DNA of 64,000 nucleotides, taken from positions 38,131 through 102,130 of the forward strand of contig DASUKM010000002.1 in the NCBI GenBank assembly GCA_036278735.1, given 5' to 3'. This DNA comes from DASUKM01 sp036278735 (GTDB lineage Bacteria > Acidobacteriota > Vicinamibacteria > Vicinamibacterales > 2-12-FULL-66-21). Below the pieces are notes generated by a model that saw only the letters and a list, made by a program, of their open reading frames with translations, had not been told where the DNA came from and made no database searches. This document shows, piece by piece, positions 8,690 to 17,043 of the stretch; position 1 is the stretch's first letter; each line of letters opens with the position of its first letter. A program made the translations under genes and the position numbers.

Positions 8690-9413
8690 GGCCAGCACCC
8701 TGGGGGCGGAACGCGTCGTCACGGCCGTCCACGGGCGGCGGACCGTGGCGGCCGACCCGGTGTTCGAGACCGGACTCCGCGGGTACCTGCGGGAACGGTA
8801 CACGTACGACGGACTCGTCGAGCTGTACGGCCGCTATCTCAACGGAGAAGGCGCGCTCGACGTGCTGATGCGCCGGGCGATTTTCGCGGCCGCGGCCGGA
8901 CGCGCCGGCGCGGGGCTGCAGGTCGCCGGCGGCGTCAACTTCAAGCACCTCGACACGTTCGACATCGGCGACGGCGTGTTCATCGGCGCGCAGACGTATC
9001 TCCAGGGACGGTTCGACGGCCGCTGCGTCATCGGGCGCAATGTCTGGATCGGGCCGGGCAGCTACTTCGACGCGCGGGATCTGGTCATCGAAGACAGCGT
9101 CGGCTGGGGACCCGGCGCGAAGGTGCTCGGATCGGAGCACACCGGCGAGCCCGTCTCGGTGCCGATTATTCAGACGGACTTGCGCATCCGGCCGGTGCGA
9201 ATCGGCGCCTGGGCCGACATCGGGGTCAATGCCGTGATCCTTCCCGGCGTCACCATCGGTCGCGGCGCGATTGTCGGCGCGGGCGCAATCGTGACGCACG
9301 ACGTCGCCGACGGCGCCGTGGTGGCGGGCGTCCCCGCACGGTTCATCCGGTGGCGCACGGACGCCCATGACGAGGCCGCTCGCGTCGAGACGGCCGCGGG
9401 AGCTGAACGATGA
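8679..9413 (+). CDS. Left-handed beta-helix acyltransferase (maltose O-acetyltransferase-like)
   Basis: The 244-residue protein has a non-repetitive N-terminal 85 residues and then hexapeptide repeats (IGDGVFIGAQTYL, ILPGVTIGRGAIV) ending in VVAGVPARFIRW. This is the layout of serine-O-acetyltransferase/NodL/WbbJ-type enzymes. A long loop containing GSEHTGEPV sits where such enzymes place the catalytic histidine. It may O- or N-acetylate a sugar of the repeat unit. It overlaps the previous gene by 11 nt and the next by ATGA. Confidence 0.75.
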   Translation: MSSEASTLGAERVVTAVHGRRTVAADPVFETGLRGYLRERYTYDGLVELYGRYLNGEGALDVLMRRAIFAAAAGRAGAGLQVAGGVNFKHLDTFDIGDGVFIGAQTYLQGRFDGRCVIGRNVWIGPGSYFDARDLVIEDSVGWGPGAKVLGSEHTGEPVSVPIIQTDLRIRPVRIGAWADIGVNAVILPGVTIGRGAIVGAGAIVTHDVADGAVVAGVPARFIRWRTDAHDEAARVETAAGAER

Positions 9414-10381
9414 CGCGCGAACGGTTTCTCATTACGGGCGGGGCCGGCTTGATCGGGTCGCACATCGCCGAGCGGCTCGCGGAGGAGCAGCCGGCGGAAA
9501 TCGTCGTCCTCGACAACTTCGTGCGCGGCCGGCGCGCGAACCTCGCGGCCGCCTGCGGTCGCAGCCGCGTCACCATCGTCGATGGCGACGTCCGCGACCG
9601 GCGGCTGCTCGCGGAGGTGATGTCGGGCATCGACGTGGTGTTCCACCAGGCGGCCATCCGCATCACGCAGTGCGCGGAGGAACCGCGGCTGGCGGTCGAC
9701 GTGCTCGTCAACGGGACCTTCAACGTCGTGGAGGCGGCCGCCAACGCCGGCGTCCGGAAAGTCGTCGCGGCCTCCTCCGCGTCGATCTACGGCCTGGCCG
9801 ACGCGTTCCCGACGAGCGAATCGCATCACCCCTACAACAACCGCACGATCTACGGCGCGGCGAAGACGTTCAACGAGGGGCTGCTGCGCAGCTTCGCCGA
9901 GATGTACAACCTGCAGTACGTCGCCCTGCGCTACTTCAATGTCTACGGCCCGCGCATGGACGTCCACGGCGCGTATACCGAAGTGTTCATCCGCTGGCTC
10001 GAACGCATCGCGGCCGGTCAGGCCCCCGTCATCTTCGGCGACGGCACCCAGACGATGGACTTCGTGCACGTGGCGGACATCGCCCGGGCCAACGTCCTGG
10101 CGGCGCGCGCCGACGTGTCCGACGAAGTCTTCAACGTGGCGAGCGGCACCGAGACGAGCCTGCGCGAGCTGGCGGAGGCCCTGCTGCGGATTACCGGCTC
10201 GTCGCTGCCGATCGAGTTCGCCCCCGCCCGGAAGGTCAATCCCGTCCCGCGGCGTCTGGCCGACACCGCGAAGGCCCGAACGCGGCTGGGCTTCGAGGCC
10301 AGCGTGCCGCTCGACGAGGGCCTGCGATCGCTCGTCGCGTGGTGGCAGAACGAGCGCCAGGCAGCCCAGGTGACGGCATGA
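9410..10381 (+). CDS. NAD-dependent nucleotide-sugar epimerase/dehydratase
   Basis: This 323-residue short-chain dehydrogenase (extended type) has the NAD motif TGGAGLIGSHIAE near the N-terminus, catalytic Ser in ASSASIYG and the YxxxK pair at Tyr148/Lys152. The RYFNVYGPRMD segment is typical of UDP-glucose 4-epimerase-like enzymes. Its precise substrate cannot be read from sequence. It is translationally coupled to both neighbours by 4-nt overlaps, so it should act on the same precursor pool as the aminotransferases. Confidence 0.85.
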   Translation: MTRERFLITGGAGLIGSHIAERLAEEQPAEIVVLDNFVRGRRANLAAACGRSRVTIVDGDVRDRRLLAEVMSGIDVVFHQAAIRITQCAEEPRLAVDVLVNGTFNVVEAAANAGVRKVVAASSASIYGLADAFPTSESHHPYNNRTIYGAAKTFNEGLLRSFAEMYNLQYVALRYFNVYGPRMDVHGAYTEVFIRWLERIAAGQAPVIFGDGTQTMDFVHVADIARANVLAARADVSDEVFNVASGTETSLRELAEALLRITGSSLPIEFAPARKVNPVPRRLADTAKARTRLGFEASVPLDEGLRSLVAWWQNERQAAQVTA

Positions 10382-11547
10382 GCGCAACCGAGACGCCACA
10401 CACCATTCCCGTCGCGCGGCCGCAGCTCGGCGAGCGCGAGGTCGACGCCGTCCGCCGCGTGATCTTGTCGGGCTGGGTGACGCAGGGGCCGGAGGTCGCG
10501 GCGTTCGAACGGGAGTTCGCCGCGTACGTCGGCGCCCCGCACGCGTGCGCGGTCTCGAACTGCACCACGGCGCTGCACCTCGCGTTGCTCGCGGTGGGGG
10601 TGCAGCCGGGCGACGAGGTGATCACGGTCAGCCACTCGTTCATCGCGACGGCCAATGCGATCCGGTACTGCGGCGCGGACCCGGTGTTCGTCGATATCGA
10701 TCCGGATACCTACAACATCGATCCCGCCCTGATCGAGCCGGCCATTACGTCGAAGACCCGGGCCATTCTCTGCGTGCACCAGCTCGGGATGCCGTGCGAT
10801 CTGGCGGCGATCCTGGAGATCGGACGGCGCCACGGACTGCCGGTGGTCGAAGACGCGGCGTGCGCGATCGGCAGCGAGATCCTCTTCGACGGCCGCTGGG
10901 AGACCATCGGGAAACCACACGGCGACATTGCGTGCTTCTCGTTCCATCCGCGGAAGGTGATGACGACCGGAGACGGCGGCATGCTGACGACCGCCAACCC
11001 GGCATACGACGCGAAGTTCCGGCTCTGGCGGCAGCACAGCATGAGCGTGCCGGACACGGTTCGGCATGGCACACGCGAGGTGATCTTCGAGTCGTACCCC
11101 GAGCTGGGCTTCAACTACCGGCTGACCGACCTGCAGGCGGCGATCGGGCGCGAACAGCTGCGGCGCCTCCCCGAGCTGATCGCGACCCGGCGCCGCCTCG
11201 CGGATCGGTATCGCGCCCTGCTCGCGCACGTGCCTGGCCTCCGGCTGCCGCTCGAGCCGGTGTGGGCGCGCAGCAACTGGCAGAGCTACTGCGTGCGCCT
11301 CCCCGAGGGGGCGGATCAGCGCGCGGTCATGCAGGCCATGCTCGATGCGGGCGTCTCGACCCGCCGCGGCGTCATGTGCGCGCACCTGGAGCCGGCGTAC
11401 GAGCGCCCGGCCGTGTTGCCCAGGAGCGAAGACGCGCAGGCGTCCGCCATCATCCTGCCGCTCTTCGCCGACATGACGCCAGACGACCAGGAGACGATCT
11501 GTCGGCGCCTCGAAGCGGTGCTCCTGCCCGTGGCGTCGCGGAGTTAA
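10378..11547 (+). CDS. Second DegT/DnrJ/EryC1 aminotransferase (Per/PseC-like)
   Basis: The 389-residue PLP enzyme starts at an ATG overlapping the epimerase stop. The N-terminal ILSGWVTQGPEV motif and the PLP lysine Lys193 (FHPRKVMTTGDGG) are characteristic. It is more like the 4-amino (perosamine/PseC) branch than the first DegT enzyme, so the pathway may contain two different amino sugars. The many extra N-terminal codons in the open frame are a shadow of the epimerase gene. Confidence 0.85.
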   Translation: MSATETPHTIPVARPQLGEREVDAVRRVILSGWVTQGPEVAAFEREFAAYVGAPHACAVSNCTTALHLALLAVGVQPGDEVITVSHSFIATANAIRYCGADPVFVDIDPDTYNIDPALIEPAITSKTRAILCVHQLGMPCDLAAILEIGRRHGLPVVEDAACAIGSEILFDGRWETIGKPHGDIACFSFHPRKVMTTGDGGMLTTANPAYDAKFRLWRQHSMSVPDTVRHGTREVIFESYPELGFNYRLTDLQAAIGREQLRRLPELIATRRRLADRYRALLAHVPGLRLPLEPVWARSNWQSYCVRLPEGADQRAVMQAMLDAGVSTRRGVMCAHLEPAYERPAVLPRSEDAQASAIILPLFADMTPDDQETICRRLEAVLLPVASRS

Positions 11548-11551
11548 GAGG

Positions 11552-13252
11552 ATGTCCGCTTTCGCCGCGGCTCGACTTCGGGAGGATCCCGTCGCCTCGG
11601 CGCCGGGCCGTCAGCCGGACGTCGAGACCCCGCACGCGGCGGAGGTCCGGCGCGCCTACGCCCGCTTCGATCGTCTGGTGTCGATCGCCGAGCGGCTTCT
11701 GGCGTCGCGCGCGTATCCGGAGGCGGCAGCCTGCGCGCAAATCGCCGCGCGCGAGGGATTCACGGCGCACCCCGGCATCTTCGCGAGCAATCGTCTCGAG
11801 GCCGTCCTGGAACGACTGGGGCTCGATGCCCTGCCTGCCCGAACCGACCCGCCGCGGGCGCGCCGCCACACCGTTCACGTCCTGACCTACGCTCGGCGCT
11901 CGGGAGGCGATACGCGATTCGTGTGGCGGTGGATCGCCGCCGACCCGGAGCGTCGCCACAGCGTCGTGGTGACCAAGCAGGAGAACACACCGCCGCCACC
12001 TGCGCTGGCCGAGGCGGTCGCGCGAGCGGGAGGACGCCTGCACTTTCTGCAGGCGCCCATTGCCGACGTGCTCGGACAGGCGGCCGAGTTACGGCACCTG
12101 ACCGAAGGCGCTGACGTGGTCGCGCTGCACCTGTTTCCGGACGATATCGTGCCGAGCATCGCGCTGGTCGCCCCGCCGCCGGATCAACGCGTCGTGTTCG
12201 TCCACCATTCGGACCACACCTTCTGGGTCGGGCGGCGCGTCTCGCACCTGTTCGCCCAGCTCCGGGACACGCCGTCGTTCCCCCTCGAGAGGCGCCGCGG
12301 CATTTCGGGCGCCGACACCACGCTGCTGCCGATTCCGCTCGCGCGTCCGGCCCGCCCGGAATCGTCGAAAACCGCAGCCAAGCTCAGTCTCGGCCAGCCG
12401 CACGATGCCATCGTCCTGCTCAGCGTCGCCACGTCCTTCAAATTCGATCCCATCGACCCGCCGCATCTGCTCGACTTGATCGTCCCGGTGTTGCGCGAGC
12501 ACCCCCGGGCCGTCTATCTGGCCATCGGGCCGCACCCCTCGCGTGCGTGGGCCGAGGCTGCCGCAGCCACGGGAGGTCGCGTCGTGGCGCTCGGACCTCG
12601 GCACGACACGGCTGCCTTCTACGCCGCGGCGGACGTCTATCTGGATCCGTACCCGTTCTCCTCCATTACGTCTCTCCTCGAAGCCGGCAGCCATGGGGTG
12701 CCGTTGCTCGGATATGTGCCCAACCGCCCATCGGCAGTGCTGATGTCGGCCGGAGCGCCTGGCCTGGAGCGATCGATGCTCCGTGCTCCGACGCCCGAGG
12801 CGTACGCGGCGGTTCTTCGCGAGCTGCTCGAAAGCGCCTCCAACCGGACGGCGCGAGGCGAGTGGACGCGCCACGCGATTGTGCACGACCACTGCGCTGG
12901 CGGCTGGACCGCGCATCTGAACCGTCTTTACCGCCGACTGGCGACGGTGCCGCCGCGGTGCGCCGACACGCGCGCGGTGGACGTCATGGAGAACGGCGAG
13001 CTCGATCAGCACATCCATGTGCTCGTTCACCGGCTGTGGCCGCAGGGCCTCGGACCGATGATTGACACGTACGTCGGGCCTCTGCCGTACCGCGCGCGTC
13101 TGCGATGTCTTCGTCGCCTGTGCATGGTCGACCGCGGCTTCTCCTGGACGCTCCTTCTTCCCCCCGCGCTCGAACGCCCCCTCTCCGGGCGCCTCCACGG
13201 CGTGCGGCGACTCCTCGAGGCGCTCGGCCGGCGAGTCGGCGCCCTCCGATGA
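11552..13252 (+). CDS. GT-B glycosyltransferase with helical N-terminal region
   Basis: This 566-residue protein has an alpha-helical, TPR-like N-terminal 90 residues, then a GT-B fold. The C-terminal donor domain contains AADVYLDPYPFSSITSLLEA and GVPLLGYVPN, similar to SPINDLY/HMW1C and group-1 glycosyltransferases. A histidine-rich VVFVHHSDHTFWVG segment sits at the inter-domain region. No signal peptide is visible, so a cytoplasmic, membrane-associated transferase for EPS assembly is likely. The start is only 4 nt after the upstream stop. Confidence 0.7.
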   Translation: MSAFAAARLREDPVASAPGRQPDVETPHAAEVRRAYARFDRLVSIAERLLASRAYPEAAACAQIAAREGFTAHPGIFASNRLEAVLERLGLDALPARTDPPRARRHTVHVLTYARRSGGDTRFVWRWIAADPERRHSVVVTKQENTPPPPALAEAVARAGGRLHFLQAPIADVLGQAAELRHLTEGADVVALHLFPDDIVPSIALVAPPPDQRVVFVHHSDHTFWVGRRVSHLFAQLRDTPSFPLERRRGISGADTTLLPIPLARPARPESSKTAAKLSLGQPHDAIVLLSVATSFKFDPIDPPHLLDLIVPVLREHPRAVYLAIGPHPSRAWAEAAAATGGRVVALGPRHDTAAFYAAADVYLDPYPFSSITSLLEAGSHGVPLLGYVPNRPSAVLMSAGAPGLERSMLRAPTPEAYAAVLRELLESASNRTARGEWTRHAIVHDHCAGGWTAHLNRLYRRLATVPPRCADTRAVDVMENGELDQHIHVLVHRLWPQGLGPMIDTYVGPLPYRARLRCLRRLCMVDRGFSWTLLLPPALERPLSGRLHGVRRLLEALGRRVGALR

Positions 13253-14277
13253 GTCCCCGCGTACGCGTCGTCGTGCCCACCTACAATCGGGCTTCCCTGC
13301 TGGAGCGCGCACTCGAGAGTGTCTCGGCCCAGACCTATCGGGATTTCGAAGTCGTCGTCGCCGACGATGGGTCCGACGACGAGACCCAGCAGGTCGTGGG
13401 CGCTTTTGAAGGGCGCGGTTTCCCGATCCGCTGCCTGCGGTTGTCGCACGGAGGGGTGTCGCGCGCGCGGAACGCGGCGATCGCCGCGACGGGGCGGCCG
13501 GAATTCGTGGCGTTCCTGGATTCCGATGATGTCTGGCTGACGGGCCATCTCGCGGCGTCGATCGCCGCGCTCGACGACTGCCGGCACGCGGTCCTGTCCT
13601 TCGGCCCCATGAAGACCATCGACTACACCGGCCGCTGGACCCCCGAGCGATTCGCGGAGCGAGAGGAGCGCACCCGACGTCCGCTGGAGCAGAGCGCGGC
13701 GCGCTGGGGCGATCTTCACCTCCTGGACTGGAACAACACGCGGCGGGCCGTGCTTCGCGGAGAGTTTCATCCGCATCCCTCCACGGTGGTGGTCAGGGCG
13801 AACACCCTGCCCACGCCTCCGTTCGCACCCGACCTGCACATGCTCGAGGACGTGCAGTTGTTCATCCGGCTGCTCGACGTGGGGACGTTCGTCTTCCTCG
13901 ACGAGTTGCAGGGCGTCGTGGAGTATCGCGGGGACAATCTGAGCGGGATGACCGACCTGACGTCGCCGCGGACGCTGCGACAGCAGCGGTGCGCGGCCGC
14001 CTTCGCGCGATGGAAGCTGGCGCGCTGCGCGTTCGCCTACGACCGGCGGGTCGTGCGCGTCGAACTCGCCGGCTACTCGTATCTCGTCGGGCAGTGCTGC
14101 ACCGAGCAGGGGGACGCCGCGGCGGCACGGCGCGCGTACGTCGAGTCGCTCCGCGCGGCCCCTTCGACACGAGCGCTCCGCGGGATCGTGGCGTGCTCGG
14201 CCCCCGCAGGGCTGGTGCAGGTTCTCAGGCGCATGTTCGGGCGAGCGGGCCACCCACGGAGGCGGGCGGCGCTGTAG
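13249..14277 (+). CDS. Family 2 (GT-A) glycosyltransferase
   Basis: The 342-residue enzyme begins with VRVVVPTYNRASLLERALES and has the GT2 motifs VADDGSDDE and FLDSDDVW (the DXD region). An EDVQLF motif in the acceptor half fits an inverting GT-A transferase. It starts inside the previous stop (ATGA) and closes the plus-strand operon; the next gene is convergent with only 23 nt between stops. It probably adds one sugar to the lipid-linked repeat. Confidence 0.85.
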   Translation: MSPRVRVVVPTYNRASLLERALESVSAQTYRDFEVVVADDGSDDETQQVVGAFEGRGFPIRCLRLSHGGVSRARNAAIAATGRPEFVAFLDSDDVWLTGHLAASIAALDDCRHAVLSFGPMKTIDYTGRWTPERFAEREERTRRPLEQSAARWGDLHLLDWNNTRRAVLRGEFHPHPSTVVVRANTLPTPPFAPDLHMLEDVQLFIRLLDVGTFVFLDELQGVVEYRGDNLSGMTDLTSPRTLRQQRCAAAFARWKLARCAFAYDRRVVRVELAGYSYLVGQCCTEQGDAAAARRAYVESLRAAPSTRALRGIVACSAPAGLVQVLRRMFGRAGHPRRRAAL

Positions 14278-14300
14278 CGTTCACCCCGGCGGGCACGACG

Positions 14301-15401
14301 TCATCCGGAGTGCCCCTCGCGGCTCATGGCGCGGTACAGCTCGGCATACCGCTCGATGAACACCCGCGCGTCGAATGCTCGTTCCGCCAGCGCCCGCGCG
14401 CGTTGCCCGAAGCCCGCTGGCTCCCGTGCGATTTCGCGGATGGCCGCCGCAAGCGCGGCAGGCGTGCGATCCCGGATCACGACGCCCGCGCCGGCCGACG
14501 ACACGACCGGCGCAAGGCCGCACTCCGGTGTGAGGATGGCGGGAGAACCACAGGCGAGCCCTTCGACGACGGAATTGGGGCACGACTTGCCCGCGCCGGC
14601 CGCCGGCAGGAAGACGGTCGCGTCGGCTGCCTGGTACACCGCAGCGATGTCGGGGACGATGCCCACCTTGACCTTCACGTTGGACGGAGGATTGAGTCGA
14701 TCGAGGGCCCGCATCAGGCGTTCGGTCCGTCCCCACGGCCGCCACATCAGCACGACCTCCACGTCCGGACACAACCGCGCCGCCTCCACGAGCAGGGGGA
14801 TTCCCCTGCGGCCGATGTCCTCGACAGAGGCTGGGGAACTCGCGAACACAATCCGGACTGCCTGGCTGGCGCGCGCCTGCGGCCGATACCGCGTGAGGTC
14901 CACCCCTGGGTACACGAGATGGATCCGGCGCGCTGAAATGCCCGCCCGGACGAGCACATCGGCGACAGCCGGCGTTTCGGCCGCGAAGCAGGCGACTTTG
15001 TCGTAGAGGTGCGGGAGCGGACGTCCGTGAATCGCCACCGTGAAGAGCACGGGTCTCCGGCCGAGCACCCGCAGCAAATGCCACGCGTCGACGGCGCCGA
15101 ACACGTGGCCGAAGTCGGCCTGCCGCTCGAGCGCCGCCGCCAGCCCGTGCAATAGAACGTACCGTCGTCCGGAGAGACGGACCACACCGTCGATCGGCCA
15201 GAGCCGTGATCGCTGTCCGGCCGAGAACGAGACGATCCGGGCACGCGGCGCCAGCGCGGTGCGGAGCGCCGCGACTTCGTTCGACAGGCCTTCCCGTCCA
15301 GGATGCCAGATGCCGGTCCAGTAAACGACTCGGAGCGGCGCGGCGTTCACCGTCACTCTGCCGGACAGGGGCGTCGCGACGGGCGTGAGGCAGGCGTCCA
15401 T
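14301..15401 (-). CDS. Family 4 (GT-B) glycosyltransferase
   Basis: The 366-residue protein shows the GT4 pattern: an N-terminal GIWHPGREGLSNEV acceptor motif, a YPGVDLTRYRP hinge and a C-terminal donor domain with NSVVEGLACGSPAIL. The frame is open 81 nt further upstream, but an ATG at 15401 places the start 17 nt after the upstream ligase gene; a GTG closer to the conserved domain is also possible. It would act with the ligase-like protein and the other transferases here. Confidence 0.75.
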   Translation of the reverse strand: MDACLTPVATPLSGRVTVNAAPLRVVYWTGIWHPGREGLSNEVAALRTALAPRARIVSFSAGQRSRLWPIDGVVRLSGRRYVLLHGLAAALERQADFGHVFGAVDAWHLLRVLGRRPVLFTVAIHGRPLPHLYDKVACFAAETPAVADVLVRAGISARRIHLVYPGVDLTRYRPQARASQAVRIVFASSPASVEDIGRRGIPLLVEAARLCPDVEVVLMWRPWGRTERLMRALDRLNPPSNVKVKVGIVPDIAAVYQAADATVFLPAAGAGKSCPNSVVEGLACGSPAILTPECGLAPVVSSAGAGVVIRDRTPAALAAAIREIAREPAGFGQRARALAERAFDARVFIERYAELYRAMSREGHSG

Positions 15402-15418
15402 CGAGGGCGGCCCGGCGG

Positions 15419-16768
15419 TCAGCGCGCCGCCTGCTGCGGCATCAGACCGCCGGGGGCCGCCTGCCGGGGCACCAGCGCCCACCGCGGCGTCGCCGGCGCG
15501 GCGGCGATCGCGAGACTCTGCAGCGCGATGCTGCAGCCGACGAGGTGCCAGAACAGCTCGTTGTATTGCGCGCCCAGAAACGTTCCGGCCACGACGAACG
15601 CGGCGAGGCTCGTCTCGATCGCGACGGCGTAGGGCGCCAGATCGGCGAGTCGCGGATCGAATCGCGCCCTCCGCCGAATTCGCTCACACGCGACGAAGGT
15701 CGAAAGCGTGATCAACAGGAACAACAGCAGCCCGGGGATGCCGAGATCGGCCAGGACGCCGAACCAGGTGCTGTGGACCGCCCGGGCCGTCCCGAACAAT
15801 CCGCGGCTGTCGTCGTACGTGTCGTACGCGGTTTGGAATCCGTTCAAGCCCACGCCCGTGAGCGGACGCGCCGCCGCCATCAACAGCGCGGTCGCCCAGA
15901 AGTGGATGCGTCCGCGTTCCGATTGATCCTGCTCGCTCTGCGTCGCCGCGATGGTGCTCATGCGGGCCCAGAACGACGAGGGCAGCACCGACACGGTGAG
16001 GGCTCCCACGAGCACCACGACCACGAGCACGCGAAGACGCTGCTTCGCCCGGGCAATCTGCAGCACCGCGACAGCGCCGCCCGCGAGGAATCCTCCGCGC
16101 GAGTACGTCGTCAGTCCGCGCAGCAGGGCGCCGCCGAGCAGAAAGCGATGCATGTGTTTTTCCCACCGGCCGCGGGCGGTCTGGATCAGCACCGCGAAAA
16201 TCGGCAGGAGCATCATCATGCCCATCGCGATGCCGTTGTTGTCGCCGAGCGCAGGGTGCGTATTGAGGTTCGGGACCCCCGGGTTCACGAACAGCTTGAT
16301 CCACCCCTGCTTGGCCGCCTCGAATCCGAGCGACAGCGCGATCACCATCAGGACGGCGCGGAGGCGCCGGCCGTCGGTCACGAGGGTCGCAATCGCGTAG
16401 GTAATGAAGATCACCCGCGCGAATTCCTGGAAGTAGTGCCACGACCACGGCGGAGTGTTCGCGACGACGGTCGACAGGAGGGCGTCGAGGAAGAAGAGAA
16501 CGAGCAGTCCCATCCTCGGCACGACGCGACGATACGTCGGCGACCAGAAGATGGCGACCGCGACGAGGCAGCCCATGACGAAGGACAGATCGAACGGAAG
16601 TCCGCCCCACATCCACTCGTCTGGCCGGAAGTACGCGGTCCAGAGATACAGGAGCAGCAGATAGAAGGGCGACCGGAAGCTGTAGGCCAGGCCGACCGCA
16701 ATGACCGAGTAGACGAGCAGCTCGCGCAGCACAGGTCCTCGGGCCGGTTTGAGCAATAAGCTCGCCAC
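15419..16768 (-). CDS. O-antigen ligase/polymerase-like membrane protein (XrtA-associated type)
   Basis: This 449-residue protein starts at GTG and has about ten to twelve hydrophobic segments. A large extracytoplasmic loop after the middle contains GVGLNGFQTAY and HSTWFGVLADLG, the Wzy_C/WaaL region. The N-terminal LWTAYFRPDEWMWGG stretch is typical of the putative O-glycosylation ligase family that accompanies exosortase A (TIGR03097-like, from memory). It could polymerise or transfer the glycan at the outer face of the inner membrane. It is the only Wzy/WaaL-like protein visible in the locus. Confidence 0.75.
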   Translation of the reverse strand: MASLLLKPARGPVLRELLVYSVIAVGLAYSFRSPFYLLLLYLWTAYFRPDEWMWGGLPFDLSFVMGCLVAVAIFWSPTYRRVVPRMGLLVLFFLDALLSTVVANTPPWSWHYFQEFARVIFITYAIATLVTDGRRLRAVLMVIALSLGFEAAKQGWIKLFVNPGVPNLNTHPALGDNNGIAMGMMMLLPIFAVLIQTARGRWEKHMHRFLLGGALLRGLTTYSRGGFLAGGAVAVLQIARAKQRLRVLVVVVLVGALTVSVLPSSFWARMSTIAATQSEQDQSERGRIHFWATALLMAAARPLTGVGLNGFQTAYDTYDDSRGLFGTARAVHSTWFGVLADLGIPGLLLFLLITLSTFVACERIRRRARFDPRLADLAPYAVAIETSLAAFVVAGTFLGAQYNELFWHLVGCSIALQSLAIAAAPATPRWALVPRQAAPGGLMPQQAAR

Positions 16769-17001
16769 GCGGCCGGGAACATTTCTCCGGACGGGCCCGG
16801 CCTCGTGCCCTGGGGCGGGCGCGAAAACCCCTCACGCGGCGACTAAAGTCCGCGTGTCAGCGGTCGACCCGACGGATACCGGCCGGCGGCTGCGCCCTCC
16901 CGTCGGCGCTGACGGCTCCCGCCCCTCGCAAAGCGCACGGCCGGAACGGCGAGGTCTCGATCGCGGCGGTCCAGGGGCCGGGCGTGGCCCAGGCCGGCCA
17001 C

Positions 17002-17017
17002 TGGCGGCGTCTTTGCT
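17002..17017 (+). promoter_or_regulatory. Sigma-54 promoter candidate for the lyase-deacetylase gene
   Basis: TGGC at 17002-17005 and TTGC at 17013-17016 are 7 bp apart (GG-N10-GC) and are followed by T. The predicted start of transcription (about 17028) lies just before the ATG at 17044, which supports that ATG over the upstream in-frame one at 16984. The site sits in the 275-bp divergent gap with the ligase-like gene. Confidence 0.55.
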
Positions 17018-17043
17018 ATTTCCTGCCCCGGCCCGGCCAAACC

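Noticed and set aside
16880..16960. Possible minus-strand sigma-54 site upstream of the ligase-like gene (around GCAAAGCGCACGGCC)
   Set aside because: The spacing is one base too long (GG-N11-GC) and the -24 half lacks the full consensus.
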